DNA of 64,000 bases from assembly GCA_025506515.1 (NCBI GenBank), contig CM046445.1, positions 2,010,131-2,074,130 of the forward strand, written 5' to 3'. This document shows, piece after piece, positions 1 to 10,021 of the stretch; the first letter of the stretch is position 1; every line of letters begins with the position of its first letter. The DNA comes from Flaveria trinervia (lineage: Eukaryota > Streptophyta > Magnoliopsida > Asterales > Asteraceae). Both the position numbers and the translations under genes were made by a program. Under the pieces are notes generated by a model that saw nothing but the letters and a program-made list of their open reading frames with translations, was not told the DNA's origin and made no database searches.

Positions 1-390
1 CACGAACGAATGAAAAGTATAGTTTGATTCTGAAAGAAAGTAAAGAATGGTTTTAACGTTTGAAATATATGTTTTATTATAAAACTAGAACACACTCAAT
101 GACGCTGACTTTTATACGTTTTCAGTTGGCAGGTAAACGTTGCTGAGGATGGCACGAGGTGGCTACTCAGCTCTTTTGGATGGCATTCTTTTGTTAATGT
201 TTTTGCATTGTAATGCGAACGAATGATGTTTTGAAGTGAACGCTTGTATTAACTTGGAAAAGCATTTGTAATGATATGAAAAGTTATTTTTTTATGTTTC
301 CGTTGCAATATTTTCGTAAGGCAAATGTAATTATATGTTTTATGTGCGATGAGGATCCAACTGTAAGTGTCCCGGGAATGGGGCCTTACA
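1..390 (+). repeat. 5' LTR of element A, 3' portion only
   Basis: This stretch matches about 7118-7507, the end of the 3' LTR, and finishes with the same GGGGCCTTACA. It is followed at once by the tRNA-Met primer-binding site. The window begins inside the LTR. Confidence 0.93.
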
Positions 391-393
391 AGT

Positions 394-406
394 TGGTATC
401 AGAGCC
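394..406 (+). other. Primer-binding site of element A (initiator tRNA-Met)
   Basis: TGGTATCAGAGCC lies three bases after the LTR end. It is the complement of the 3' end of plant initiator tRNA-Met, the usual primer for minus-strand synthesis in this lineage. Confidence 0.92.
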
Positions 407-738
407 AGGTTTAAGTGAAATAGGTAAATTTTCAAAATAAACCTTAACTTAAACTGAGAATGGGACGGAATGGGAATGGGATGCCAATCTGAGTAGTTGT
501 GTGCCATCAGGTATTTTCGTAATGTTAACCGGTTTATGTGCGCATGGTATGTGGTTATGTGTTGTATGTAGATTTAAATACTGATGTAGTCAGGACAGGT
601 AATGCTTGGGGTATGAAGAGTAAAGTAAGTGGCTAATCACAACTAGCCACTGTAATTAGGAACTTACTATACTTGACATAAACTGAGTTGTTCTCTTGAA
701 TGACCGTGTTGGTGTTTGAATCTTCCAGTGTGCGTATG

Positions 739-2000
739 ATGGCTGGTGGTAGATCTTCAAAAGCTTCATAGGGAGGAGGTCACGGTGCTGAACCGCGACC
801 CAAGAAAGGGTGACCCAGAGTTGAAAAGGTGGTTCATGAAGAACCAAAGACCCTCATCCGGAGGGTGGTGACGAGAGCGCCAATCTGAGGGCCTTAGTAA
901 AGGAGGCTATGGTGGAGGAAGTTCATCAGGTCATGCAGACGATTCTACCGTTTGTGGTGACTGAAGTGATCAAAGCAGTAAGGGAAGGGGAAAGAAAGGA
1001 GAGAAACAGGTCCTTGGGAGGACGGGAGCAACCAGAGCTGGAAATGGTTCTCTCTAATGATGAGGAGGAGGAAGAAGAGGAGCCTGCACCGGAGGCGGCC
1101 CGAGGCTTTAACTACGGGGTGTTTATGAGATGCAAGCCCCATACTTTCGAGGAAGCGGCACTGCTGCAGCTACTCACCGGTGGGTGAGGGAAATGGAGGC
1201 TGTTCTCGACATCAGTGAGTGCCGTGAAGACCAAAAGGTGAAGTTTGCTACCCACTCTTTCATGGACTCGGCTTTGTGCTAGTGGGACAACATTGTCCAA
1301 GCCGAGGGTAGCAGGGCCATTGGGAGAATGAGATGGCCTAAACTGAAGAAGTTAGTGATTGAGGAATTCTATCCTCGTAGAGAGATGGATAAGGTAGAAA
1401 GAGAGTTCCTGCAGCTGGAGGCGGGAACGATGACACACCAGCAGTACACCACAAAATTTAATGAAATGGCATGCGCTGGTGCCAGATCAAGTGACACCAC
1501 TGTCACGAAAGATTAAGAGATACATCCAGGGGTTGCCTGCGGATATCCGTAGGAATATGATCGCTGCCCGACCGAGCACTTTTAGGTCGACGGTTGATTT
1601 GGCTGGTTAGGTTATATGATGAGTGCGAGATGATGGGGGCTGAGGTGAACAAGAAGGGTTGTGGTGACCGGAACTGGAATGGGAAACGGTTTGGACGTGG
1701 TGGAGCCACTCCAAACAATAAGGTGGTGAAGGTGGGTGATCAACGTGTGGTCACATCTGGTGCAAGATTAAAGAAGTGTGGTAAATGCGGGAAGGAGCAT
1801 TCGGGAGAATGCAAATGGGGTTCAAACAGCTGCTTCGAGTGTGGGAAGCCTGGCCATATGGCTAGAGATTGTGGGGTTGGCAGGTGCTACAACTGTGGGG
1901 AGAATGGTCATCTGAGCAGGGATTGTAAGAGGCCAAGGGCTGAAAGTTCAGGAGCAAAGAAGGCTGGAGGAGAAGGCAGAAGGCAAGCGCCCGAGCTTTC
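739..2000 (+). pseudogene. gag: gag pseudogene of element A
   Basis: Gag forms the retrotransposon particle and binds RNA. The reading starts MAGGRSSKAS at 739, as in element C (37206), but stops after ten codons. Further stops occur, for instance a TAG at 1280-1282 where element C has TGG. Recognisable parts are the helical core (about 1110-1530) and the nucleocapsid (1770-1960), which carries two CX2CX4HX4C knuckles, CFECGKPGHMARDC and CYNCGENGHLSRDC, both complete. A third partial cysteine cluster precedes them. The sequence runs without a break into the protease, so in this family gag and pol form one reading frame. Confidence 0.88.
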
Positions 2001-5000
2001 ATGATGACTCGGGAGGAGGTTAGGACAGACCCCGACGTGGTGTCAGGTATGTTTCTAGTGAACCAAACTCTTGCATCTATTTTGTTTAATTCTGGTGCTA
2101 GTAGGAGTTTCATTTCTGCTGTCTTTTGTGCTAGGTTTCCCGTTAAGAGTAGATGTATTGATGAGCCCTTCGAGGTGGAAACTACCATAGGTAAGTCTAC
2201 CAGGATTTCAGAGGTGATAGAAGGTTGTGACATAGAACTAGACGGTCATAAGTTTCCTGTTAGACCATTCGTGATGACCTTAGGCGGTTTCGATGTAGTC
2301 CTAGGAATGGATTGGTTGGCGGACAACGAAGCGAATATTGTGTGTCACAAGAAGATGATCCGATTAACAGCGCTTGACGGGAATAAGGTGACGATTTATG
2401 GCGATCGAGTCATGAAGATCCCGAAAGTGATTACGATGGCGGTGGCGGGAAAGTGCATGAGGCGTGGATGTAGTGCCTACTTGGCCTACGTAAAGGATGT
2501 GGACACACCAACACCACAACTATCTGATGTACCAGTTGTGTGTGACTTTCCAGATGTGTTTCCAGAAGATTTACCAGGTGTGCCACCGTATCATGAGATT
2601 GAGTTTCAAATTGATTTGATACCCGGTGCTCAACCCATTGCCAAAGCACCATATCGGTTAGCACCGAAAGAAATGAAAGAGCTGATGGAGCAATTGCAAG
2701 AGCTGCTCGATATGGGGTTCATTAGACCGATTATCTCTCCCTGAGGTGCTCCGGTCCTGTTCGTGAAGAAGAAAGACGGTAGCATGAGGATGTGCATCGA
2801 CTACCGAGAGCTAAACAAGTTGACGGTAAAGAATCGATGCCCCTTACCAAGAATTGATGATCTGTTTGATCAGCTCCAGGGTTCCAGTTTGTTTTCAAGG
2901 ATAGACCTTTGATCTGGTTATCATCAGTTGAAGGTGAGGGAGCAGGATGTTCCTAAAACAACTTTTCGCACGCGTTATTGACACTACGAGTTCCTCGTTA
3001 TGTCTTTTGGTTTGACCAACGCGCCAGCTGCTTTTATGGACTTGATGAATAGAGTGTGTCGACTAATGTTAGATAAATCAGTGATTGTGTTTATTGATGA
3101 TATCCTGATTTATTCGAAGAGCGAGGAGGAGCATGCCGATCACATTCGAGAGGTGTTGGAGACGTTGAGAATGGCGAAATTGTATGCAAATTTCTCCAAG
3201 TGCGCATTCTGGTTGCGCGAAGTTCAGTTCTTGGGTCATGTGGTGAATCCCGAGAGGATTATGGTGGATCCAACAAAGGTGGAGGCAGTGATGCAATGGA
3301 AGTCTCCAAAGACGCCATCCGAGATTCATAGTTTCTTGGGGTTTGCGGGGTATTATCGAAGGTTCATTCAGGACTTTTCCAAGATCGCTTCTCCACTGAC
3401 CAATTTGACCCGAAAGGATGTAAAGTTTATATGGGGTCAAGCTCAAGAATAGGCGTTCGAGGAGTTAAAGGTGAGGTTGACTCAAGCTCCTGTCTTGTCG
3501 TTACCCGATGGAAGCGAAGATTTGGTGGTTTATTCATATGCTTCTTACTCGAGGTTGGGGTGTGTGTTAATACAGAGGGGAAAAGTTATAGCCAATGCAT
3601 CCCGACAACTGAAGGTTCATGAGGTCAACTACCCTACTCATGAGTAGCAGCCGTGGTCTTTGCACTAAAGATTTGGAGGCACTATCTGTACGGAATGAAG
3701 TGCACCATCTTCACCGACCACAAGAGCTTAAAGTACTTCTTTGAGAGAAGGACCTGAATATGAGATAGAGACGATAGTTGGAGCTTATAAAGGATTATGA
3801 TTGTGAGATCCATTACCATCCGGGCAAAGCTAACATGGTGGCGGATACCCTTAGCCGAAAGGAGAGGCCCGAACCGATTCGGGTGAAAGCTTATCAACTG
3901 ATCATGACCTCTGATGTGATGAAACAAGTCAAGGAGTTTCAAGATGAGGCATTGAAAGAAGATCATCTAAACTCTGAAAGAATGAAAGGTCTGGTTGGGG
4001 AATTGGGTGAAAACACACTCGGTGTTAAACCCGATTTGGACGAGTGTGGATTCCTCGTTTTGGGGATCTACGGGTGAAGATAATGGATGAAGCCCACAAA
4101 AATCGATACTCCATCCACCCTGGTGCCACAAAAATGTATCAAGATATGAAGAAAGATTATAGGTGGCAGGGTATGAAGCGTGATGTGGTGGGGTATGTGA
4201 GTAAGTGCCTTACTTGCTTACAGGTGAAGGCCAAGCATCAAAAGCCGTATGGGAAGATCCAACCTTTGGATATAACGTAATGGAAGTGGGAGCACATCAC
4301 CATGGAGTTCATTACAAAGCTGTCACGTACTCTGAAGGGGTACGATGCCATATGGGTGATTGTTGACCGTTTGAAGAAGTGTGCCCACTTCCTACCGATC
4401 CGCGAGACATATTCATCCGAGAGGTTGGCTGACATGTTCATCAAAGATATTGTAACTCGTCATGGCCTGCCGGTGTCTATTGTGTCTGATCGTGACACCC
4501 GGTTTACCTCTAAATTCTGGAAGAAATTCCACGATGCCATGGGGACGAGGTTACATATTAGCATGGCTTATCATCCCTAAACTGATGATCAGTCAGAAAG
4601 GACCATTCAGACACCGGAAGACATGCTTCGGGCATGTGTGATTGATTTTGGGGGAAGTTGAGATGACCATTTACCGTTAGCTGAATTCTCGTACAACAAC
4701 AGTTATCATGCCAGTATTGGCATGCCACCATACGAGATGCTATACGATAGAAGATGTAAAACGCCCGTATGTTGGGGAGATATTGGGCAAAAAGAATTGG
4801 GAGGTGTCAAGGTGATCGAGGCTACGACTGAGAAGCTAGAAAAGATAAAGCCTTCATGAAGGCAGCCAAGATAGACAGAAGTCGTATGCTGATAAACGAT
4901 GCAGACCGATTGAGTTCCAGGTGGGTGACGGGTTATGTTGAAGGTCTCACCGTGGAAGGGTATCATTCGGTTTAGGAAGCGGGGCAAGTTGAGCCCGAGA

Positions 5001-5342
5001 TACATAGGGCCTTTCCGAATCATTGCTCGAGTAGGAGAGGTGGCCTATAGATTGAAGTTGCCCAGTGAGCTAGGTGGAATTCATCCGACATTCCATGTAT
5101 CTCACTTAAGAAAGTGCTTAACCAAGGATGATATGGCTGTACTACTGGAAGATATCAAGGTGGATGAACGACTCAATTATGTGGAGCAACCAGTGGCGAT
5201 CATCGATCGTAAAGAGAAGAGGCTGAGAAATAAAGTGGTTCCTCTTGAGCGTGTACAGTGGAAGCACAGGAAGGGATCCGAATCTACATGGGAGACCAAG
5301 GAAGAGATGAGGCAGCATTATCCTCATATGTTCGAGGAATAA
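2001..5342 (+). pseudogene. pol: pol pseudogene of element A (PR-RT-RNase H-INT-chromodomain)
   Basis: Domains in order are protease (about 2030-2400), reverse transcriptase (about 2570-3250, catalytic FIDD at 3090-3101), RNase H (about 3480-3860), integrase with HHCC zinc region (4090-4230) and core (4290-4730), and a chromodomain-like C terminus (about 5080-5342). The protease active site reads LFNSGAS, so the catalytic Asp is Asn (codon 2088-2090). The first integrase acid is in MEFITKL, where family 2 has MDFITKL. Stops include TGA at 2743-2745, TAG at 3450-3452, TAA at 4278-4280 and TAA at 4578-4580. Fixed damage in several catalytic domains makes this a relic. Confidence 0.92.
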
Positions 5343-5363
5343 CAGGTTTTGGGGACGAAACCT

Positions 5364-5381
5364 AAATAAGGGGGGTGGACT
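5364..5381 (+). other. Polypurine tract of element A
   Basis: A purine-rich run containing AAATAAGGGGGGTGGA directly precedes the TGTAACACCC start of the 3' LTR. It is the expected plus-strand primer. Confidence 0.85.
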
Positions 5382-6004
5382 TGTAACACCCGGTTATTAA
5401 AAAAAAGGACAAGAAATAAAGAATAAAAGAAAGAAAAGCAATAAAGTCCAAGTGGAGGGACTAAAAGTATCCAAAAGGACAAAATCTTTCAAAAGTTGGT
5501 GTAAAGGTGGGCATGGCCGCCCACCCTCCCCTCACATCACTTTTCATTCGGATTGAGAGAGAGAGATAGAGCAGAAAATCTCGGAAAAAGAAGAAAAATA
5601 AGAAGAAGGTCGAATCTAAGGTATGAATTCGTGGTTTTTAAGTGTTTGTGTTGGGTTTTGGTCTTGGGTTTATGCTTATATGTTTGTGTGTGTTCGGGTG
5701 TGTGTGTTTGGTGGGGTTTTAGGTGTTTAAACTCATTTGCAAAAGGGTTAGAAGGAAGATACACCCAAGTTGCACCAGGTGAGTTTCTAGACCCCTGTTT
5801 CTACTTATTTTAAACATCTTTGGTGCTGAAAATGTATTAAAATGATTTTTACAATGTTTGTGTATGTATGCCCATATGTATTATGCATGTTGGATGTTGG
5901 TTCTTGAATGCTTATAGGTTGTTCATGTTTAGAATAGCCATATTATGCTTAGAACATATGGGTTTGATGATTGGGTTCGAAAACATCCTAGAAACATGTT
6001 TTAC

Positions 6005-6357
6005 AGGGAGTTCATGCGCCTAGATAAGGCTCATGCGCCTGAATTTGCCTTAGAAAATTTTAAGTATAGCCCATGCGCCTGAACAGTGGTCCATGCACCT
6101 AGAAATATTAGTCGAATGACTAAGCGTATGGCCATGCGCCTGCATAGTGCCCATGCGCCCAAGTGGGCCATGCGCCTAAGTGTCCATGCGACTGATTAGT
6201 CCATACGCCTAAGTTCATACGCCTGAATAGTACCCATGCGCCTAGAATTGGGCTAGAATTGACTAAGTGTCCAGACGTCCAGGATTCCCATGCGCCTAGG
6301 CACTCATGCGCCTGCATAGTGTCCATGCGCCTGATAGTGCCCATCCGCCTAAGGACT
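6005..6357 (+). repeat. CATGCGCCT-containing degenerate tandem repeat in the LTR
   Basis: The motif CCATGCGCCT recurs at irregular spacing of roughly 15-35 bases, at least a dozen times with variants such as CATACGCCT. Element C has the same block at 35420-35705, so it belongs to the LTR family. Confidence 0.85.
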
Positions 6358-6689
6358 TAGAATATTTTCTTATTTTTGGGGAAAAAGTGAAATGTAGGCT
6401 TTGACTTGGGAGGTTCCTGGGGGCTATGTAAGTTGATTTTTGAAGTCATTTATGTTGTATGATGTGATGTATGATGTGATGTATGATTGGTGGTTACGTA
6501 TGATTCTATGATATGTTCCTTATGATGATGTATGTTTATCTTTCCTATGGCTTTACGTGCATGTTAATGAATGAATGAACGAAGTATTATGTAACGTAAA
6601 GTGAAAGATAATGAAAGAGGAACACAAGGTAAGAATGCATGCATTGTTGAATGACGAATGAACGAAGGAAAGGCTTGCAAGCACATATT

Positions 6690-7034
6690 TGAGGTGAGCA
6701 ACCCAGTTGTTGCAACAGACTCGGACAACATGCTATCATGAAGTTGCCATGAGGTGAGCAACCCTATGGTTACAACAGACTCGGATAGCGTGCTATCATT
6801 AAAAGTGGCAATTGGGGTCAGCGACCCTATGGGTGCAATAGACTCGGATAGCGAGCTATCGTGAAGTTGCCATGAGGTGAGAGACCCTACAGTTGCAACA
6901 GACTCGGATAGCGTGCTATCATTGAAAGTGGCAATTGGGGTGAGCAACCCTATGGTTGCAACAGACTCGGATAGCGTGCAATCGCTGTGATTGATAATGA
7001 GGTGAGTGACCCTGTTGTCGCAACAGACTCAAAA
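6690..7034 (+). repeat. About 60-64-bp tandem repeat in the LTR
   Basis: About five or six units of GAGGTGAGCAACCCTATGGT plus GCAACAGACTCGGATAGCG and a variable tail follow one another. The same unit array is present in element C at about 36083-36365. Confidence 0.88.
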
Positions 7035-7507
7035 GGACGAACGTGTAAAATGAACGAGGTTAATGAATGTAATGGAAGATAATAATGATATTATCTGTAT
7101 GTACGTATTATGTATGATCACGGACGAATGAAAAGTATAGTTTTATTCTGAAAGAAAGTAAAGAATGGTTTTAACGATTAAAATGTATGTTTTATTATAT
7201 AACTAGAACTCACTCAGCGACACTGACTTTTATACGTTTTCAGTTGGCAGGTAAACGTTGCTGAGGATGGCACGAGGCGGCTACTCAGCTCTTTTGGATG
7301 GCATTCTTTTGTTAATGTTTTTGCATTGTAATACGAACGAATGATTTTTTGAAATGAACGCTTTTATTAACTTGCAAAAGGATTTTTAATGATATGAAAA
7401 GTTATTTTTTATGTTTCCGCTGCAATATTTTCGTAAGGCAAATGTAGTTATATGTTTTATGTGCGATGAGGATCTAACTGTAAGTGTCCCGGGAACGGGG
7501 CCTTACA

Positions 7508-8452
7508 CGAGGTTTGAATAGTGTTTATTAATGATGGGTTTCATGCATGATTATGATTGCCTTATGATTGGTCCTTACTATTATTGCAATTATTATTATT
7601 ACTTATAGTGTGTGACTTTACGTGGTATGTTTATTATCGTAACGTAAAGTATACTGTAATAATAAAGAGGAAGAACAATAAAGAAGAGAAGAGGAACATT
7701 AATAAAATGTTAACAAGTCTTGCAAGCTTACAGGAGGTACACGACCATGTTGTCGTTAGCTCAACTGTGCTGTGGGTTAGCTACCCTATTATGCACACAA
7801 GGTCAGTCAATTGAGAGTGGCATGACCTTTGCATTGTACCCTAGGTGATTGGATCGGCCTTGTATACAGTAAACAGAACCCTTTTGAGGGATATAGATGG
7901 CCCATCACCAGTTTTCACCGCGCATACAGTTTAGGGTATTGCTCATTGGTCCATACTAATAATGAAAGATAAAGATAAAAGATTACAGAACATACAAGGC
8001 ATACAATAAAGAGAACAAGCAATATTTGTTCATATAGTTAAGTGTGCTCGCATACAAAGTAAAGAGTTGTATTTCACAGAAAGAATATTTTTCATATACA
8101 ACATACAAAGTATTTTATTACTTTTAAAACTAGAACTCACTCAGCAACGCTGACTTTTATACATTTTCAGTTGGCAGGTAATTATTGCTGAGGATGGCAC
8201 GAGAGTGAAGCTACTCGGCAGGAAAAGACTGACATCCATTCGTATTTCATATTGCTATTGTTTTGTAATGCAGTTGAACAATTCTTTTGTAATCAGTCAA
8301 ACAATAGTATATTGTATAAAAACAGTGTTTTAAAAAGAAATGAATGACTTTTGTTATAATAATTCCGCTGCTTGAGTTTGTATATTTATAATATATAATG
8401 TATTAATGATGTGGTTGACCAACTGTGAGGTCTCCGGGAACGGGGCCTTACA
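7508..8452 (+). repeat. Element B: 3' part of a related Gypsy LTR, host of element A
   Basis: The stretch resembles the second half of the family-1 LTR. It shares the ACTAGAACTCACTCAGC block, TTTTCAGTTGGCAGGTAA, and the ending GTCTCCGGGAACGGGGCCTTACA, which matches the element C LTR end at 36830-36854 more closely than that of element A. It begins abruptly where element A stops, so A inserted into it. No primer site follows 8452. The sequence switches there to copia DNA, so this was the right end of a solo LTR or element inserted in the copia element. Confidence 0.8.
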
Positions 8453-8532
8453 ATCCATTACAACCTCTTGGCAGGTCTTCCAGAATTCTAGTAGATGATC
8501 CTCAAAGAGTGTAGGATCAATGGTTAGGGAGG
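8453..8532 (-). pseudogene. Extra 3' ORF of the copia element, second fragment
   Basis: On the minus strand this reads LTIDPTLFEDHLLEFWKT and continues the frame of the 9182-9323 fragment once the Cassandra insertion and one copy of its target duplication are set aside. The pattern of a short hydrophobic stretch, then NPT/DPT and an EFW motif, resembles proteins that recur downstream of pol in copia elements of composite plants; this is recalled similarity, not a search. It ends at the junction with LTR B. Confidence 0.55.
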
Positions 8533-8537
8533 TGAAG

Positions 8538-8805
8538 TGTAACACCTAGCCCCTCACATCAACAATATTGTCCGCTTTGCCCCGAGGAGCTTACGGATTT
8601 GCTTTTGGTTGCCCGGTGAAAACTTCCCTGGGAGGTCACCCATCCCTGGATTGCTCCCACCTAAGCATGCTTAACTGTGGAGTTCTCCTCTCATCCATAG
8701 CCAATACTCCCAAAACACATTGTTGATGTTAGAGGCCAGACATTTTTTATGAATCAGGAATCTCTCATGTCCACAGCCGATGTGGGATATGTGTAGGGTG
8801 TCACA
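8538..8805 (-). repeat. Cassandra 3' LTR
   Basis: It is 268 bp long with TG/CA ends and aligns along its whole length with 8914-9181, with scattered substitutions. It is separated from the copia flank by the TGAAG duplication. Confidence 0.93.
8618..8691 (-). ncRNA. 5S rRNA-like segment in the Cassandra 3' LTR
   Basis: The minus strand reads GAACTCCACAGTTAAGC, then a C-box-like GATGGGTGACCTCCCAGGG. These match the centre and the internal promoter of plant 5S rRNA. It is not a 5S gene: the outer stem halves are absent and the LTR sequence replaces them. Confidence 0.85.
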
Positions 8806-8895
8806 AGCACCCCCTGTTTGGACTCATCGTCCTCGATGAGCCCGAGAAGTCACCATCCTTGGTGAGGTATGTCCCACACCCCGAACGGCACAGGA

Positions 8896-8910
8896 GTGGC
8901 TCTGATACCA
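8896..8910 (-). other. Primer-binding site of Cassandra (tRNA-Met)
   Basis: The minus strand reads TGGTATCAGAGCCAC three bases downstream of the 5' LTR end. Confidence 0.9.
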
Positions 8911-8913
8911 TTC

Positions 8914-9181
8914 AGTCACACCTGGCCCCTCGCATCAACAATATTGTCCGCTTTGCCCACGAAAAGCTCACGGATTTGCTTTTGGTTGCCCGGTGAAAAC
9001 TTCCCAGGGAGGTCACCCATCCCAGGATTGCTCCCACCTGAGCACGCTTAACTGTGGAGTTCTCCTCTCATCCACAGCCAATACGCCCAAAACGCGTTGT
9101 TGATGTTAGAGGCCAGATATTTCTTATGAACCAGGAATCTCTCCTGTCCACGGCCGATGTGGATATGTGTAGGGTGTCACA
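8914..9181 (-). repeat. Cassandra 5' LTR
   Basis: It is 268 bp long and paired with 8538-8805. Its last base on the minus strand is T where the other copy has A, so the canonical CA end is lost in this copy. Confidence 0.93.
8997..9070 (-). ncRNA. 5S rRNA-like segment in the Cassandra 5' LTR
   Basis: The minus strand reads GAACTCCACAGTTAAGCGTG and GATGGGTGACCTCCCTGGGA. It is closer to genuine 5S rRNA than the other copy (AAGCGTGCT here, AAGCATGCT there). The internal A-box and C-box regions are kept. Confidence 0.87.
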
Positions 9182-9323
9182 TGAAGTAGTTCGACAGAGC
9201 TAAGAAACGACAAACCTTTGAGAAATGAGGATCTCTCTCAGAGCTTAATAGAGCAACCTGATTATGTTGCCTGTGTAACTGCATGGTAAAGTTCGGGTCA
9301 TTTCTGTGAAGAGGGTTGGCCAT
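9182..9323 (-). pseudogene. Extra 3' ORF of the copia element, N-terminal fragment
   Basis: The minus-strand ORF starts MANPLHRNDPNF at 9323 and runs to the Cassandra target site, where it is cut after SNYF. It lies about 700 bases downstream of the RNase H stop, in the place of the envelope-like or accessory ORF of SIRE-type elements. Function is unknown. I see no signal peptide or membrane span in the fragment, so the word envelope is not supported. Confidence 0.55.
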
Positions 9324-10021
9324 TTTGAGAGAGCTTAAGGATGAAGAAAGATGAAACAAAATAATTTCAGAGAGAAATTTAGGATTTTAGGTTTGGAGGA
9401 AAGAAGCAGAAGATAGAAAGAGGGGGAAACCGTTGGGTTCATATGTGAAAAGGATTTAAGATAAAGTTTAATGAAAGAGGATAAACTTTGAAATCCGAAT
9501 GTTGGTCCCACCTCTGAAAAAGTAGTTACTTTTGCTCAAAAAGTAGTTTTCTTGGAAGTCAAAAAGCTTCCAAAGATAAATTATCTTCGGAAGTTTTAAT
9601 GAAAAAGCTTCTGAAGCTAAAATGACTTCGGAAGATTTTCCTAAGAGTTGTGAAAATTTTGACTTCGGAAGAAAATCAAGACTTGAGAGTTTTGTTCAAG
9701 AACAAAACTTCTGAGAGTTGATTTGCTTCGGAAGATAAGGTCCTTGAAAACATATAAGTGCCAAAGAGAATTTAAGCTTCGGAAGAGATTCCAGAAATTT
9801 CTTCCGAAGGTAAAACACTTGGCTAGTTAGTTGTTTTAAAAGCATAAGTTTCTTCCGATGTTAAAAACATAACTTCTGAAGGAACAAAATTATCATAATT
9901 CTAAGGAAAGTCTTCAAAATGTTTTTTATCCAAAGAAAACATGAGCTTATGAAAGTGATGAACTAGACAACTTAGGACACACATGTCTTAAGATATAATA
10001 AGTATTAGTTTTAGGAAAAAC
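9324..10021 (-). repeat. Copia untranslated spacer rich in CTTCCGAAG-type palindromes
   Basis: Between the pol stop and the extra ORF there is no coding sequence. At least ten copies of CTTCGGAAG or close variants (CTTCTGAAG, CTTCCGATG) are spread over about 9560-9880. The same motif occurs in the copia LTR (16870-17000) and in the gag-linked coding part (13740-13880). Confidence 0.7.

Larger units (their letters stand above)
1..7507 (+). mobile_element. Element A: Ty3/Gypsy Tekay-like LTR retrotransposon (family 1), 5' end outside window
   Basis: The order is LTR remnant (1-390), tRNA-Met primer site, gag with zinc knuckles, protease, reverse transcriptase, RNase H, integrase, a chromodomain-like tail, purine tract and complete 3' LTR (5382-7507). 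Integrase after RT marks Ty3/Gypsy, and the C-terminal tail with FHVSHLRKC and the following basic and aromatic residues is typical of plant chromoviruses of the Tekay/Del lineage. Many stops and frame breaks show that it is dead. The visible 5' LTR part differs from the matching 3' LTR part at about ten of the first 120 aligned bases by eye, so the insertion is not recent. The right flank at 7508 is the interior of another LTR (B). Confidence 0.93.
5382..7507 (+). repeat. 3' LTR of element A (family 1), complete, 2126 bp
   Basis: It starts TGTAACACCCGG and ends GGGGCCTTACA, with TG and CA termini. It holds two blocks of tandem repeats, about 6005-6357 and 6690-7034, which recur in the LTR of element C (34758-36854). 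The ORFs seen in it do not resemble known proteins and follow the repeats. Confidence 0.93.
8538..9181 (-). mobile_element. Complete Cassandra TRIM (5S rRNA-bearing LTR element), minus strand
   Basis: This is a 644-bp unit with two 268-bp LTRs (8538-8805 and 8914-9181) and a 108-bp interior. It is flanked by the perfect 5-bp duplication TGAAG at 8533-8537 and 9182-9186. On the minus strand the LTR starts TGTGACACCCTACACAT. Next to the upstream LTR lies a tRNA-Met primer site (complement of 8896-8910), and the interior ends in a purine tract (complement of about 8808-8818). Each LTR carries a 5S rRNA-like block, the defining trait of Cassandra. It encodes no protein and must have been moved by proteins of other elements. 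Confidence 0.95.

Noticed and set aside
5537..5813. ORFs on both strands just inside the element A 3' LTR
   Set aside because: They lie in LTR sequence with GTGTGT and GAGAGA tracts, and element C has a similar stretch with different frames.
6564..6947. 127-codon minus-strand ORF with repeated ATFNDSTLSES
   Set aside because: It is produced by the 60-bp LTR repeat; the repeated peptide mirrors the DNA repeat and differs in frame in element C.
6005..7034. CRISPR-like array
   Set aside because: The repeats are degenerate, without uniform spacers, in a plant LTR.
8538..9181. Two tandem 5S rRNA genes
   Set aside because: The 5S-like parts lack the outer stem halves and sit inside paired LTRs with a target duplication, so this is Cassandra.
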